A stretch of DNA of 64,000 bases from Lichenifustis flavocetrariae (GCF_026130545.1 NZ_JAMOIM010000004.1:248001-312000), one strand, 5' to 3'; shown: positions 48,603-61,410, counted from the stretch's first letter. Numbers and translations: made by a program. Notes: generated by a model not told the origin, from the letters alone.

Positions 48603-49829
48603 CTAAAGCCGGGATCGGCCGAGTTCGATCCGTTCGGCCTCCGCGACCGCCAAAAGGTTGTCGCGGCGCCGGGTGCTGAGCATCAGGAGAAGCGCGCCGA
48701 GACCGGCCAGCACGATGCAAAGCGGAAAGATCGAGCGATACCCGAAGGTCTCGGCCCAGGGCCCCACCGCCAAGCCGGCCAGAAGGGCGCCGACCTGACT
48801 CGTGATGGTGAACAGGGCCGCGGCCGCGCCGATTCGCCTCGGCATCAAGCCTTGCATGTAGGTGATGCCGACCGACGCCACCAAACCGATGCCGATCGCC
48901 CTGAAGGCTTGCGAGGCGACCACTGTGCCGATGCCGGGCGCAACGGTAAGCACGACGAAATAGAGAAGCATCGCGACGAAACCGATCATCAAGCCGCTGT
49001 AGCCGCCAAGTCGCGCGGGGACCAAGGCGACCCCCATCATCACCGGCACCTCCAGCAAGGCGCAGAGACCGGCACTGATGCCGATCACGGTCTTCATGCC
49101 GTGCAGATCGCGCGTGATGACGATCGGCAGCGCCACGGCGCCCATCACGAGCGCGGTGAAGAACAGGACGAAACTGCCGGCCGTAAGTCCGATCATACGC
49201 TTCAGGCCGACGACATTGATATCCGGTCCGTGGTGCGTTCGGCCTGAGGCCCGCACACCGCTCCAGGCCAATGCGCCGCAGGCAAGCGATCCGCAGATGG
49301 CGCTCGCCAGGAAGACGCCCGCGAAATCGTAAGCTTCCACGATCACGGCGCCGAGGAGCGGCCCGATGGCCCAGGCGGCCGAAAAGCTCGACCGCATGAC
49401 CGCGATGCCGCTCTCGGCCAAGCTCATATCGAACCGGTCGAGGTGCCCTTTCGCAAGGGAAAACACCTGTGGGAACGCCGCGCCGGTAGCGGCGAGCGGC
49501 CCCCCGGCAATCAAGAGCAGCAGGGCAAAGTCGTTCGTCGTTGCGAGCAGCGTGTAACCCACGACCCCAGCCAGCAGAGCCAATACGAGGGGAAGAACGC
49601 TGGGCATACGGTCAAACCAAAGGCCGAACAGCATGCTGAAGCTGACGGCGCCAAGTGAGCGGACCGTCAGGAAAACCCCGAGGGCGAGCGGTGCCAGATG
49701 AACCTTCTCAACTGCGAACAGAACGATATAGGGTTCCACCATCGCGTCGCGACAACCGATCAACACGGCCGTGAGGAACAAGGGGCGAAACCCCGGTGAG
49801 GCCCCCAGCCGCAGCAGCGGCTTGAACAT
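48603..49829 (-). CDS. MFS transporter
   Basis: The 408-residue protein has about twelve membrane helices and the MFS signature between helices 2 and 3 in the form FGLWFDRMPS. Its C-terminus is convergent with the sugar epimerase (18 bp between stops), so a role in sugar transport is plausible but not shown. Sequence style is that of sugar/multidrug efflux MFS proteins. Confidence 0.88.
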   Translation of the reverse strand: MFKPLLRLGASPGFRPLFLTAVLIGCRDAMVEPYIVLFAVEKVHLAPLALGVFLTVRSLGAVSFSMLFGLWFDRMPSVLPLVLALLAGVVGYTLLATTNDFALLLLIAGGPLAATGAAFPQVFSLAKGHLDRFDMSLAESGIAVMRSSFSAAWAIGPLLGAVIVEAYDFAGVFLASAICGSLACGALAWSGVRASGRTHHGPDINVVGLKRMIGLTAGSFVLFFTALVMGAVALPIVITRDLHGMKTVIGISAGLCALLEVPVMMGVALVPARLGGYSGLMIGFVAMLLYFVVLTVAPGIGTVVASQAFRAIGIGLVASVGITYMQGLMPRRIGAAAALFTITSQVGALLAGLAVGPWAETFGYRSIFPLCIVLAGLGALLLMLSTRRRDNLLAVAEAERIELGRSRL

Positions 49830-50037
49830 CGGAACAACTCCCGATTTTCACGGTGGAGTGTCTCCGAACCGCGTGGCGCCGCATGACGCGACCGCGCCGG
49901 CTGGCAGGACAAACTGGCGAGTCACGAAGATGCGACAGAACGCGTCGCGAAGCTAAGACCCGTCTCCACCCCGTAGCGCATCCGTCGAGACGCGCAACAT
50001 GAAAGATGTTAGCGCCATCCTTTGCCGTCGGCCTCGG

Positions 50038-50337
50038 TCAGCCGCCGGAAAATAGGCTCTCGCCCATCTGATCCACCATGAGCTGCCCTTTGCTCAGAGC
50101 GAGCGTGGTCACTTCATCGACCGAAGGGCTGCGGTCGGCACGCACAAAGCGATGCGTCTTCACGCTGCCTCCGATCTCCTTCTCGATCGTGCCCGCAGTT
50201 TGGTACTGGCCGTTTTCCTTGAACGGGACGGCCCGGATGGTGAAGCCCTTGTAGTCGACTTCTCCCGTCACGACCGGCTCGGCGGCCTTGCCCGGGGACT
50301 CGGCGCCGCCGCCGAACAGCTTCTTCAGAAACGACAT
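50038..50337 (-). CDS. HlyU-family protein
   Basis: The 99-residue protein matches the alphaproteobacterial HlyU family (MSFLKKLFGGG opening, YKGFTIRAVPFKENGQYQTAG, THRFVRADRSPS). The family name comes from a Vibrio haemolysin regulator, but this short form has no obvious helix-turn-helix and its role is unknown. The gene is downstream of rpoD and separated from it by a strong terminator. Confidence 0.88.
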   Translation of the reverse strand: MSFLKKLFGGGAESPGKAAEPVVTGEVDYKGFTIRAVPFKENGQYQTAGTIEKEIGGSVKTHRFVRADRSPSVDEVTTLALSKGQLMVDQMGESLFSGG

Positions 50338-50366
50338 GCCACCTCCCTGGCGTTTCTTTGAGACGA

Positions 50367-50390
50367 AAAAGGAGCCTTTCGGCTCCTTTT
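50367..50390 (-). terminator. rho-independent terminator of rpoD
   Basis: Two arms of AAAAGGAGCC and GGCTCCTTTT form a perfect 10-bp stem. On the minus strand the loop is GAAA, a stable tetraloop, and the stem is followed by a run of T. It starts 2 bases after the rpoD stop codon, a textbook intrinsic terminator. Confidence 0.9.
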
Positions 50391-50392
50391 CC

Positions 50393-52438
<2,046 letters not shown>

Positions 52439-52564
52439 GCTGCGCTCCATTCCGGTCAGCGGACGGCCGGCCCGCTTCTCGGAAATTATTTGTGTGCTCA
52501 TCCACATCCCTGGAGGTTCGCGACCTGCTGCGTTCAAGCATCGCACCAAGACTATAAGCTCGTG

Positions 52565-52572
52565 TTAACCAT
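52565..52572 (+). promoter_or_regulatory. CtrA-like half-site upstream of rpoD
   Basis: TTAACCAT occurs once, 127 bp before the rpoD ATG and 35 bp downstream of the dnaG stop, in the probable rpoD promoter region. A single half-site is weak evidence of CtrA control. Confidence 0.3.
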
Positions 52573-52606
52573 CGAGCTTTTTCGGTACGGGCCAGACGCC
52601 GCGATC

Positions 52607-54547
52607 TCAGATCTCGGGTTCCGGTCTGCCAGAACTGGTGCCGAACCCTTCGACTGTGGCCTCCATTCCGCCCAGTGCCGACAACCGCGATTGGACGTCA
52701 CGCAATCGCGCGAAGTTCATTTCACTCGCATCGTCCGCAAGTGCGCGCTCGGCAGCCCTGAGGTGCTTATGTAGCGCCTGCATTTTCTGATGCAAGGTCA
52801 AGGCCTGTTGTAGAACGTGTTCGGCGTCGATCTCGGCGGCATCTTCGCGCAGGTGCCAATGTGGCAGCCGGTCGGCTGCGGCCTCGACATGCTGGCGGAC
52901 GGTGTCGAGACCGTGCCGTTCGAGGGCGTGGCGCAGGGTGCCGGCATCGTGCAGCTCCTCGCCGGCGAGATGCACGATGGCATCGCGCAACTTCGCCGCT
53001 TCGGCATTGGTGAGGTCGAGGGATTCGATCTCGTCGAAATGCCGTTCCAGCAGATGCGGGTGGCTGAGGATCAGCGCGAGGATCAGGGCCTCGCGCTGGG
53101 GTAGGGCAGCTCGCGCGAAGGCGGGGCTCCGGGTGATGCTATCGCTCAACGGCGGCAAGCTTGCACCGCGATAGCCGCGCAAGGGTGGTGGAAACGGCTG
53201 CCGCCGTCCGCCAGCCATGAAGGCAGGGCGCGCTCCCGTGCCGGCCGCCGCTTGGCGTCCCGCCGGCTGGCGTCGATTGGTGCCGAGAAGCGCGGCGAGA
53301 CGCTCCTTCATGGCAACCGCATAGTGGCGGCGCAGGCTGTCGTCTCCGATGCCGCGCACGATCTCCTGGAGGCGATGTTCCAGTCCCGCCCGTTGCTCTG
53401 GCGTGTCGATGCTGTGTCCTTCTGTTTCTCGCAGCCACAGGACGTCGACGAGCGGCTTCGCCTTGTCGAGCACCTCGGCCACGGCGGTCGCGCCGCCAGC
53501 CCGCGCGAGGTCGTCCGGGTCCTGTCCGTCGGGCAGGAAAGCGAAACGCAGAGAGCGGTTCGGGCCGATGAGGGGCAGGGCGGTCTCGACCGCCTTGAAG
53601 GCCGCGCGTCGCCCCGCCGCGTCGCCGTCGAAGCACAATGTCGGCTGCTCGGACATTTTCCACAGGAGTTCGCACTGGTCGGGCGTCAAGGCCGTACCGC
53701 AGGTCGCGACCACGTTGGGGAACCCCACGGCCGTCACGGCGACGACGTCCACATAGCCTTCGACCGCGATCACGGCACCACGGTCCATCGCTGGCTTCCG
53801 GGCTTGATGGTGGTTGTAGAGAAGCGCGCCCTTGTGAAAGAGCGTTCCCTCGGGTGAATTCAAATATTTCGCCGGCACGCCTTTCTCGAGCGCCCGGCCC
53901 CCGAAGGCGATCACACGACCCGAGCGATCGCAAATCGGAAACATCACCCGGTCGCGGAACCGGTCGTAGGGCACTTTCACGTCGTCGCCATGCACGAGAA
54001 GCCCAGCCTCGATCATCGTCTCGACATCGGCATCGAGGCTTGCGAGGTGGTCACGCAGGGCGTGCCGCTCTGCCGGCGCATAGCCAATCCGGAAGGTGGC
54101 CTGGCTCGCGGCCGAGATGCCGCGCTCGGTCAAATAAGCCCGCGCCTTCGCGCCCTCGCGCCCCGACAGGCGCTTTTCGAAGAACTGCGCGGCTTTCTCC
54201 AGCACTTCGTGCAGGCCGGCGCGCTTGCGCTCGTGCTCGACGCTCTCGACAGTGCGTTGCGGCAGCGCGAGGCCCGCCTCGCCGGCCAGACGCTCGACGG
54301 CCTCGGGGAAGGTCAGGCCCTCGGTCGCCATCACGAAGTCGAAGATGTTGCCGTTCTTGCCCGACGAAAAGTCGAACCACGCCATCTTGCCGTCGTTCAC
54401 GTAGAAGGACGGGGTCTTCTCGGCGTTGAACGGCGACAGCCCGCGCCATTCCCGTCCCGCCTTCTTCAATCGCACCCGTCGGCCGACGACTTCCGACACC
54501 GGCAGGCGTGTCCTGATTTCCTCGATGAATTCGGGCGAAAAGCGCAT
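52607..54547 (-). CDS. dnaG: DNA primase DnaG, zinc-ligand-free form
   Basis: The 646-residue primase makes RNA primers for DNA replication. The N-terminal CHC2 zinc-ribbon fold is recognisable, but its four ligands are replaced: S38 and N41 in GLSPFNAEKTPSF, and D59 and S62 in FDFSSGKNG, where C, H, C and C are usual. This matches the alphaproteobacterial form I know, so the gene is not broken. The TOPRIM core (AVIAVEGYVDVVAV, CFDGDAAGRRAA) and the DnaB-binding C-terminal region follow. Confidence 0.97.
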   Translation of the reverse strand: MRFSPEFIEEIRTRLPVSEVVGRRVRLKKAGREWRGLSPFNAEKTPSFYVNDGKMAWFDFSSGKNGNIFDFVMATEGLTFPEAVERLAGEAGLALPQRTVESVEHERKRAGLHEVLEKAAQFFEKRLSGREGAKARAYLTERGISAASQATFRIGYAPAERHALRDHLASLDADVETMIEAGLLVHGDDVKVPYDRFRDRVMFPICDRSGRVIAFGGRALEKGVPAKYLNSPEGTLFHKGALLYNHHQARKPAMDRGAVIAVEGYVDVVAVTAVGFPNVVATCGTALTPDQCELLWKMSEQPTLCFDGDAAGRRAAFKAVETALPLIGPNRSLRFAFLPDGQDPDDLARAGGATAVAEVLDKAKPLVDVLWLRETEGHSIDTPEQRAGLEHRLQEIVRGIGDDSLRRHYAVAMKERLAALLGTNRRQPAGRQAAAGTGARPAFMAGGRRQPFPPPLRGYRGASLPPLSDSITRSPAFARAALPQREALILALILSHPHLLERHFDEIESLDLTNAEAAKLRDAIVHLAGEELHDAGTLRHALERHGLDTVRQHVEAAADRLPHWHLREDAAEIDAEHVLQQALTLHQKMQALHKHLRAAERALADDASEMNFARLRDVQSRLSALGGMEATVEGFGTSSGRPEPEI

Positions 54548-54735
54548 CGGGCTATTTTAGGGCCTTGGCGCCGCGCAAGCGAGTCCGATGCGCAGCCGAC
54601 GAACAGCCCGAGCGCCGACGCGTTGAGCTTTTGGAAAGCATAAGCCCCTGTCGCTCGGGTCTTCTTCAATCTTCCGAAGCGATTGCCAGCCACGCTGCTG
54701 GCATGCACGCGCTCGACTGCCACCCGACCTGAACC

Positions 54736-55896
54736 GTGTCGCTCGCCGCAACCACGACAGACCTTGCAGCCACGACGCTCCGGGAGCGCGCTGAGCCCGC
54801 CGTCTCGACCGTGCGGATCCCTGAACTCGATGGCCTGCGCGGTCTGATGACGATCTTCGTCGTCGTCTCACACTATTTCGGCGAGGTTCCGCATGGGATC
54901 GGCCCGCTTTGCGTCGGCTGGGTCGCCGTCAATGTCTTCTTCGTGCTGAGCGGCTATCTCGTCGGACGCCTCATCATCGAGAAAAAAGCGGCCGCCAACT
55001 TCCTGCCGGTCTTCTACATCCGGCGGCTCTGCCGGACGGTGCCGACCTATCTCCTGTGCTGCGCGCTCGTCCTCCTCGGCATTGCGGCGCTCGGGCAGAC
55101 ATCCTGGGCGCGCGGCGGAGATCCCCTGCCGGCCTGGACCTATTTCGCCTTCGTGCAGAACGTCTATTTCATCGTCGAGAGTTCGACTGGCGTCCGCTGG
55201 CTGTCACCCACCTGGACCCTGGCACTCGAAGAGCAGTTCTACCTCGTCGCGCCGCTCGTCTTTCTGGTGCTGCCGCGCCGCTTTTGGCTGCCGGCCCTGG
55301 GGCTCCTTGCGGGGCTCGGCTTCGCGGGCCGCGCCTATGGCATCACACACGGTCTCGTGGCCTATGCGCCCCTGGCTCTGCTTCCGACCAGCGGCGATGT
55401 TCTCTGCATGGGATTGTTGCTCGCGGTGCTCGTGAAGGAGGAGCGCATTGCCTGGGCGCGTTGGAGCCTTCCCTTGCGTGTGCTCCCCATCGTCCTCCTC
55501 TTCGCAACCTTCGGGGTGCAGCGGCTCGACGCGGAGCCGGGCGGACCCTGGTTCCAGGTCTTCGGTCCCCTGCTCATGGCCGGGGCCAGCGCCGCGTTCA
55601 TCCTGATGCTGGTCAAGGGTGCGCCAGAGGCACAGCGATTCAAATCCCCACTATTGCGCTTCTTCGGGGAGATTTCCTACAGCGTCTATCTCACGCATCT
55701 GGCGGTGCTGGGCCTTCTGCACGGCTGCTTTTTTGGTCGAGAGCCGCAACTGGGGTCCGTCTCCACGGTTGCCGCGACCCTGCTTGCCATTCCCGCAACG
55801 ATCGCGATCGCCTGGCTGCTGACCTCTCTGGTGGAACGTCCCCTTACGGCATGGGGACGTGGCTTCCGGTGGCGGGAGGACTCACCGCCGGCTTGA
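54736..55896 (+). CDS. acyltransferase 3 family membrane protein
   Basis: The 386-residue protein starts at GTG 54736 and has about ten membrane helices. The family opening is IPELDGLRGLMTIFVVVSHYF, with the conserved His. Such enzymes O-acetylate or acylate surface polysaccharides, peptidoglycan or modified sugars in the inner membrane. No polysaccharide cluster surrounds it, so the target is open. The lgt gene follows 33 bp downstream. Confidence 0.9.
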   Translation: MSLAATTTDLAATTLRERAEPAVSTVRIPELDGLRGLMTIFVVVSHYFGEVPHGIGPLCVGWVAVNVFFVLSGYLVGRLIIEKKAAANFLPVFYIRRLCRTVPTYLLCCALVLLGIAALGQTSWARGGDPLPAWTYFAFVQNVYFIVESSTGVRWLSPTWTLALEEQFYLVAPLVFLVLPRRFWLPALGLLAGLGFAGRAYGITHGLVAYAPLALLPTSGDVLCMGLLLAVLVKEERIAWARWSLPLRVLPIVLLFATFGVQRLDAEPGGPWFQVFGPLLMAGASAAFILMLVKGAPEAQRFKSPLLRFFGEISYSVYLTHLAVLGLLHGCFFGREPQLGSVSTVAATLLAIPATIAIAWLLTSLVERPLTAWGRGFRWREDSPPA

Positions 55897-55929
55897 CGCC
55901 CTCGCGGGCGGCGGGCATGTGCGGGAGCA

Positions 55930-56790
55930 ATGCCCATCTTCGCCATACCCTATCCCATGATCGACCCCGTGCTGGTCGATATCGGCCCATTTCCGATCCG
56001 CTGGTATGCGCTTGCCTATGTGGCGGGCCTCGTGGCCGGCTGGGCCACGGCGCGGTACCTGGTCGGTCGCGACAAGTTCTGGGCGGCAGGCCAGCCGCGC
56101 CCGAGCGTGCTCAGCATCGACGACCTCGTGGTCTATATCGCGGTGGGGATCATTCTGGGCGGCCGCACCGGTTACGTCCTGTTCTACAACCTGCCGTTCT
56201 TCCTCGCCCATCCGGTTGAAATCCCGAAACTCTGGACGGGCGGTATGGCGTTCCACGGCGGTCTCGTCGGGGCCGTGCTCGGACTGTGGATCTTCGCCCG
56301 GCGGAACAAGATCCCGATGCTGACCGTGGCCGATGTCGTGGCGGCCGGCGTGCCGTTCGGTCTTTTGTTCGGACGGCTCGCCAACTTCATCAAGCCGGAA
56401 TTGTGGGGGCGGGAGACCGATGTCCCCTGGGCCATGGTGTTTCCCGGTGCCGGCCCGCTGCCACGCCATCCGAGCCAGCTCTACGAGGCGGCGCTCGAAG
56501 GTGTGGTTTTGCTTCTGATCCTGGCCGTTGTGATCCGTCGCGGCGGTCTGCGGCGCCATGGCCTCGTGGCAGGCCTGTTCGCGGCCGGCTATGGTGTCGC
56601 TCGCATTACGGCCGAGTTCTTCCGCGAGCCGGACCCGCAGCTCGGTTTCCTGTTCGGTGGCGCCACGATGGGCATGCTGCTCTCTGTGCCGTTGATCCTT
56701 CTCGGTCTCGTGATCGTGGCCGATGCGCTGCGACGGCCGGCATTTGGGACCGGCGAGGTGCCGCCCGCTATCGGCAAGGGTATGCCGTGA
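55930..56790 (+). CDS. lgt: prolipoprotein diacylglyceryl transferase
   Basis: The 286-residue inner-membrane enzyme transfers diacylglycerol from phosphatidylglycerol to the lipobox Cys of prolipoproteins. Family motifs: [55 protein letters not shown] and HPSQLYEA. Its stop overlaps the midA GTG (GTGA), starting the lgt-midA-pgeF-DUF998 operon. Confidence 0.97.
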   Translation: MPIFAIPYPMIDPVLVDIGPFPIRWYALAYVAGLVAGWATARYLVGRDKFWAAGQPRPSVLSIDDLVVYIAVGIILGGRTGYVLFYNLPFFLAHPVEIPKLWTGGMAFHGGLVGAVLGLWIFARRNKIPMLTVADVVAAGVPFGLLFGRLANFIKPELWGRETDVPWAMVFPGAGPLPRHPSQLYEAALEGVVLLLILAVVIRRGGLRRHGLVAGLFAAGYGVARITAEFFREPDPQLGFLFGGATMGMLLSVPLILLGLVIVADALRRPAFGTGEVPPAIGKGMP

Positions 56791-57986
56791 CCACGCTGCT
56801 CGGCGAGCTCAGGACGCTGATCGCCACCGAGGGACCCATCTCGGTCGAGCGCTTCATGGCCTTGGCGCTCGGCCATCCGCGTTACGGCTATTACATGACG
56901 CGTGATCCGCTCGGGACGGCCGGCGATTTCACCACCGCGCCCGAGATCAGCCAGATGTTCGGCGAGTTGATCGGCCTCTGGGCGGCCGAGGTCTGGCACG
57001 CGATGGGGCGCCCCGAGCCTGTGCGCTTCGTGGAGCTCGGCCCCGGACGCGGCACGCTGATGGCCGATGCGCTACGCGCCGCCCGCGCCTTGCCGCCGTT
57101 CCGGGCGGCGCTCGATGTCCATCTCGTCGAGACGAGCCCGGTGCTGCGCCAAGCTCAGGAGCGGAGCCTGGCCGTGCACCCTGTCGGCGTGACATGGCAT
57201 GGGACGGTCGACACCCTCCCGGATGGTCCCGCCATCATCCTGGCCAACGAATTCTTCGATGCCCTGCCGGTCCGGCAATTCGTCCGCACCTCGCGCGGCT
57301 TCTGCGAGCGCCTCGTGGGTCTGGATGTGGACGGCGCCCTCGTCTTCGGGCTCGCGGCGGAGCCGGTTTCGCTGGGGGATCCCGGCGTGCCAGACTCTCG
57401 AACTCACAGATCGGCGGATGCGGAGCCCCAACCCCTCTCCACAAGGGAGAGGGGAGCTTCTGGGAGACGTGCGAATGCCGTAGGCCTGCCGGGCCAAGAG
57501 CAGGCATTACCAAACGCCCCTGTCCTTGAGGTCGGGTTCGCAGCCCAGTCGATCCTGCGCGGTCTGGCGCAGCGCATGGTTAGGCAGGGAGGCGCCCTCC
57601 TGGTCATCGACTACGGCCATACGCGATCGGGCTTCGCCGAGACCTTGCAGGCCGTGAAGCGGCACCGCTTCGTCGATCCGCTCGCCGAACCAGGCGAGGC
57701 GGACCTGACCGCGCATGTCGATTTCGCGGCACTCGCCCGTGTGGCCAAGGTCGAGGGCGCGCGGGTCCACGGTCCTGTTTCGCAAGGCCACTTTCTTGGT
57801 ACTTTGGGGCTTGCGGCGCGCGCAGAGGCTCTGAGTCGCACTGCCGCCCCTGAACAAGCAGCGGCGATCGAGGCTGCCGTGACGCGGCTCGCCGGGCCAG
57901 ATCCCGGCATGGGCGACCTTTTCAAGGTGCTGGCCGTCACCCATGCCGCTCTGCCGCCGCCACCCGGCTTTTCTTCGGAGATCTGA
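56787..57986 (+). CDS. midA: MidA/NDUFAF7-family SAM-dependent methyltransferase with palindromic-repeat insert
   Basis: The GTG at 56787 overlaps the lgt stop by 4 bases (GTGA) and has AAGGG 7 bases upstream; 399 residues. The SAM motif is VELGPGRGT (82-90), with [12 protein letters not shown] and the C-terminal [12 protein letters not shown]. The human homologue NDUFAF7 methylates an Arg of complex I. Residues of about 198-245 have no counterpart in the family as I know it; their DNA includes a perfect palindrome and keeps the frame. The folded core on both sides appears intact, so I expect a functional enzyme. Confidence 0.9.
   Translation: MTTLLGELRTLIATEGPISVERFMALALGHPRYGYYMTRDPLGTAGDFTTAPEISQMFGELIGLWAAEVWHAMGRPEPVRFVELGPGRGTLMADALRAARALPPFRAALDVHLVETSPVLRQAQERSLAVHPVGVTWHGTVDTLPDGPAIILANEFFDALPVRQFVRTSRGFCERLVGLDVDGALVFGLAAEPVSLGDPGVPDSRTHRSADAEPQPLSTRERGASGRRANAVGLPGQEQALPNAPVLEVGFAAQSILRGLAQRMVRQGGALLVIDYGHTRSGFAETLQAVKRHRFVDPLAEPGEADLTAHVDFAALARVAKVEGARVHGPVSQGHFLGTLGLAARAEALSRTAAPEQAAAIEAAVTRLAGPDPGMGDLFKVLAVTHAALPPPPGFSSEI
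57385..57510 (+). repeat. palindromic repeat element inside midA
   Basis: CCCCTCTCC-ACAAG-GGAGAGGGG (57432-57454) is a perfect 9-bp stem that lies within an insert of about 126-144 bp in midA. The core is shared with the decayed copy at 35853-35874. The edges of the insert are estimated from where family similarity stops. In-frame insertion of such elements into genes is known from Rickettsia palindromic elements. Confidence 0.65.
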
Positions 57987-57987
57987 T

Positions 57988-58761
57988 ATGCCGTTGCCTT
58001 TGATCCGAGACGCCCATCTCAACTATCCCCGCGTCGGCCACGCATTCTTCATGCGGCACGGCGGCGTCTCCGAAGGCATCTACGCTTCCCTTAACGGTGG
58101 GGTCGGGTCAAAGGACAGCCGCGACGCCGTGATGGAAAACCGGCGCCGCATGGCGGAGGCGATCGGCGTCGCGCCCGACAGGTTTCTGGTGCCGTTCCAG
58201 GTCCATTCCAACCTCGCCATCGCGGTCGATCGCCCCTGGGCCGAGGACGAGCGTCCGCAAGTCGACGGCATCGTGACCCGCACGCCCGGCCTCGCGATCG
58301 GGGTCACGGGGGCGGATTGCGGCATGGTGCTGTTCGCCGATCCTCAGGGCGGAGTTGTGGGCGCCTGTCACGCGGGTTGGAAAGGGGCGCTCAACGATGT
58401 CGCCGGGGCGACGATCTCCACCATGCTCGGGCTTGGTGCCCGGCGCGACCGGATCGTCGCGGTCCTGGGTCCGACGATCGCCCAGAAATCCTACGAGGTG
58501 GGGCCGGAATTCGTTGCTCGTTTCACTGACATCGATCCGAAATTCAGCCGATTCTTCAAACCCTCCGTCAACGAGGGCCACAGCCTGTTCGATCTGCCGG
58601 GTTTCATCGGCATGCGCTGCCGTGCGGCTGGTGTGGGCCTGTTCGAGAATACCGACCGCGACACCTATTCCGACGAGGAAAGTTTCTATTCCTATCGCCG
58701 GGCCACCCATCGCGGTGAGGCCGACTACGGGCGGCTCGTCGGCGTGATCGTGCTGCGATGA
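57988..58761 (+). CDS. pgeF: PgeF/YlmD-family purine nucleoside phosphorylase (DUF152)
   Basis: The ATG at 57988 follows GGAG and sits 1 bp after the midA stop; 257 residues. Metal ligands of the family are seen in FQVHSN (His), TGADCGM (Cys) and GACHAGWKG (His). Members act on purine nucleosides (phosphorolysis or adenosine deamination) and in E. coli a member edits peptidoglycan composition (PgeF). Third in the lgt-midA-pgeF-DUF998 operon. Confidence 0.94.
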   Translation: MPLPLIRDAHLNYPRVGHAFFMRHGGVSEGIYASLNGGVGSKDSRDAVMENRRRMAEAIGVAPDRFLVPFQVHSNLAIAVDRPWAEDERPQVDGIVTRTPGLAIGVTGADCGMVLFADPQGGVVGACHAGWKGALNDVAGATISTMLGLGARRDRIVAVLGPTIAQKSYEVGPEFVARFTDIDPKFSRFFKPSVNEGHSLFDLPGFIGMRCRAAGVGLFENTDRDTYSDEESFYSYRRATHRGEADYGRLVGVIVLR

Positions 58762-59423
58762 TGGCCGGCCGGCGCAACGCCGCCGGCGCCATCGTGCTGG
58801 TCGCCTGCGGCCAATACCTCGTCGCCGAAGGCATCGCGGCGGCCGCGTGGCGAGAGCCACCCTACAGCTACCTCAACAACTACATCAGCGATCTCGGGGT
58901 GACGGCGTGTGGCGGCAACGGGCCGTGTTCGCCACTGCACGCGGTGATGAACATCGGATTCCTGCTGTCTGGAGTCCTCGCGATCGCCGCGGCTCTGTTG
59001 CTCGCGCCGCTCTGGATGCGGCCAGGCTGGGGCCTGGCGCTCGCGGCTCTCGCGGCTTTGCACGGCATTGGGTCCATCATTGTCGGTCTCGTGCATAGCG
59101 AGCCGGGCGCGGCGCACGGAACGCCGCATCTGCATGTCCTAGGCGCCTATGCGGCAATCCTGGGTGGCAACCTTGCCCTGATCGTCGCTGGCTTCGGGCT
59201 GCGCCGGGATGCGACCGTATGCTGGTTCAGAGCTGCCGGCCTGGCGCTCGGCGCCTTCGGGTTTTTCAGCGGTGCCGGGCTCGTGTTCCTGAAAGGATTT
59301 CCGGCCGGATTGCTCGAACGCGGGGCTGTCGACACCATCACGGTCTGGGAGATCGTCGCCGGCACAACCCTGGTGGCGGCGCTGCTTCGTTCCAGTCCCG
59401 CAACGCCGCCGTTAACGCGATGA
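58758..59423 (+). CDS. DUF998-family membrane protein
   Basis: The 221-residue protein has about six membrane helices and the DUF998 loop PYSYLNNYISDLGVTACG followed by SPLHAVMNIGFLLSG. The start at 58758 overlaps the pgeF stop by 4 bases (two ATGs, 58758 and 58761, are possible). The function of the family is not known. Last gene of this plus-strand operon; the SDR gene that follows is convergent, ending 10 bp away. Confidence 0.87.
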   Translation: MMAGRRNAAGAIVLVACGQYLVAEGIAAAAWREPPYSYLNNYISDLGVTACGGNGPCSPLHAVMNIGFLLSGVLAIAAALLLAPLWMRPGWGLALAALAALHGIGSIIVGLVHSEPGAAHGTPHLHVLGAYAAILGGNLALIVAGFGLRRDATVCWFRAAGLALGAFGFFSGAGLVFLKGFPAGLLERGAVDTITVWEIVAGTTLVAALLRSSPATPPLTR

Positions 59424-59432
59424 AACGCGCCC

Positions 59433-60293
59433 TCACATCTTCTTTTGGAACTCCGGATAGTCGGCTCCGAGCGTCGTGTCTTTCCACAGGTCGAGATTGG
59501 CCCGCACCGAGTCGAGCTTGGCGTAGGCGAGTTCCAGGGCCGGCGCGCCAAGCACGAGCCGCAATGGCGGCTTTGCGTCCGTCACGGCCTTGATCACGGC
59601 TTCGGCGGCCCGAACCGGGTCACCCACCTGATTGCCGCTCCGCTCGCGGGTCTGCGTGCGCCGCTTTCCGGCCGTCTCGGCATAGGCGGCGATCTCGGTC
59701 TTCGATTCGACGATCGAACGGCCCGCCCAGTCGGTGCGGAAGGGGCCGGGCTCGACGATCGTCACATGCAGCCCGAGCGGCGCCACCTCGATCGCGAGCG
59801 ATTCGGACAGGCCTTCCACGGCATATTTGGTCGCATGGTAATAGCCGGTCGCCGCGAAGCTCACGAGACCGCCGATCGACGAGAAGTTGACGATGTGACC
59901 GCTCTTGCGCGCCCGCATGCCGGGCAACACCGCCGTGGTAAGATCGATCAGGCCGAAGACATTGGTCTCGAACTGCGCCCGGATCTGGTCGTCCTCGCCT
60001 TCCTCGATCGCGGAAATATACCCATACCCGGCATTGTTCACGAGAACGTCGATGCGACCGAACGCATCTTCGGCCGCCTTCACGGCGGTCGCGATCTCCC
60101 CAGGGTTGGTCACATCCAGCCTGAGCGCGATAGCCCGCCCCTCATGCCCCGAAATGAGGTCGCCGATCTGCTCCGGCTTGCGTGCCGTCACGGCCACACG
60201 TCCCCCGTTCGCCAGTACGGCCTTGGTGAGTTCACGGCCGAAACCGGTCGAGCAACCGGTGATGAACCACACAGCATCCTTGGTCATCGTCAT
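59433..60293 (-). CDS. SDR-family oxidoreductase
   Basis: The ATG at 60293 with AAAGGA upstream gives 286 residues; the longer frame to 60377 runs into the aldo/keto reductase gene. SDR motifs: TGCSTGFGREL, NNAGYGY, a Ser in FSSIGG and catalytic YHATK. It resembles the SDR group that reduces small carbonyl compounds; the substrate is not known. It lies 28 bp after the aldo/keto reductase gene in the same direction. Confidence 0.9.
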   Translation of the reverse strand: MTMTKDAVWFITGCSTGFGRELTKAVLANGGRVAVTARKPEQIGDLISGHEGRAIALRLDVTNPGEIATAVKAAEDAFGRIDVLVNNAGYGYISAIEEGEDDQIRAQFETNVFGLIDLTTAVLPGMRARKSGHIVNFSSIGGLVSFAATGYYHATKYAVEGLSESLAIEVAPLGLHVTIVEPGPFRTDWAGRSIVESKTEIAAYAETAGKRRTQTRERSGNQVGDPVRAAEAVIKAVTDAKPPLRLVLGAPALELAYAKLDSVRANLDLWKDTTLGADYPEFQKKM

Positions 60294-60321
60294 GACTGCA
60301 ATCCTTTCACGATCAGGCCGC

Positions 60322-61410
<1,089 letters not shown>

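Noticed and set aside
52719-54547. dnaG as a broken gene because its zinc ligands are lost
   Set aside because: The reading frame, TOPRIM core and C-terminal region are intact and the ligand loss fits the alphaproteobacterial form.
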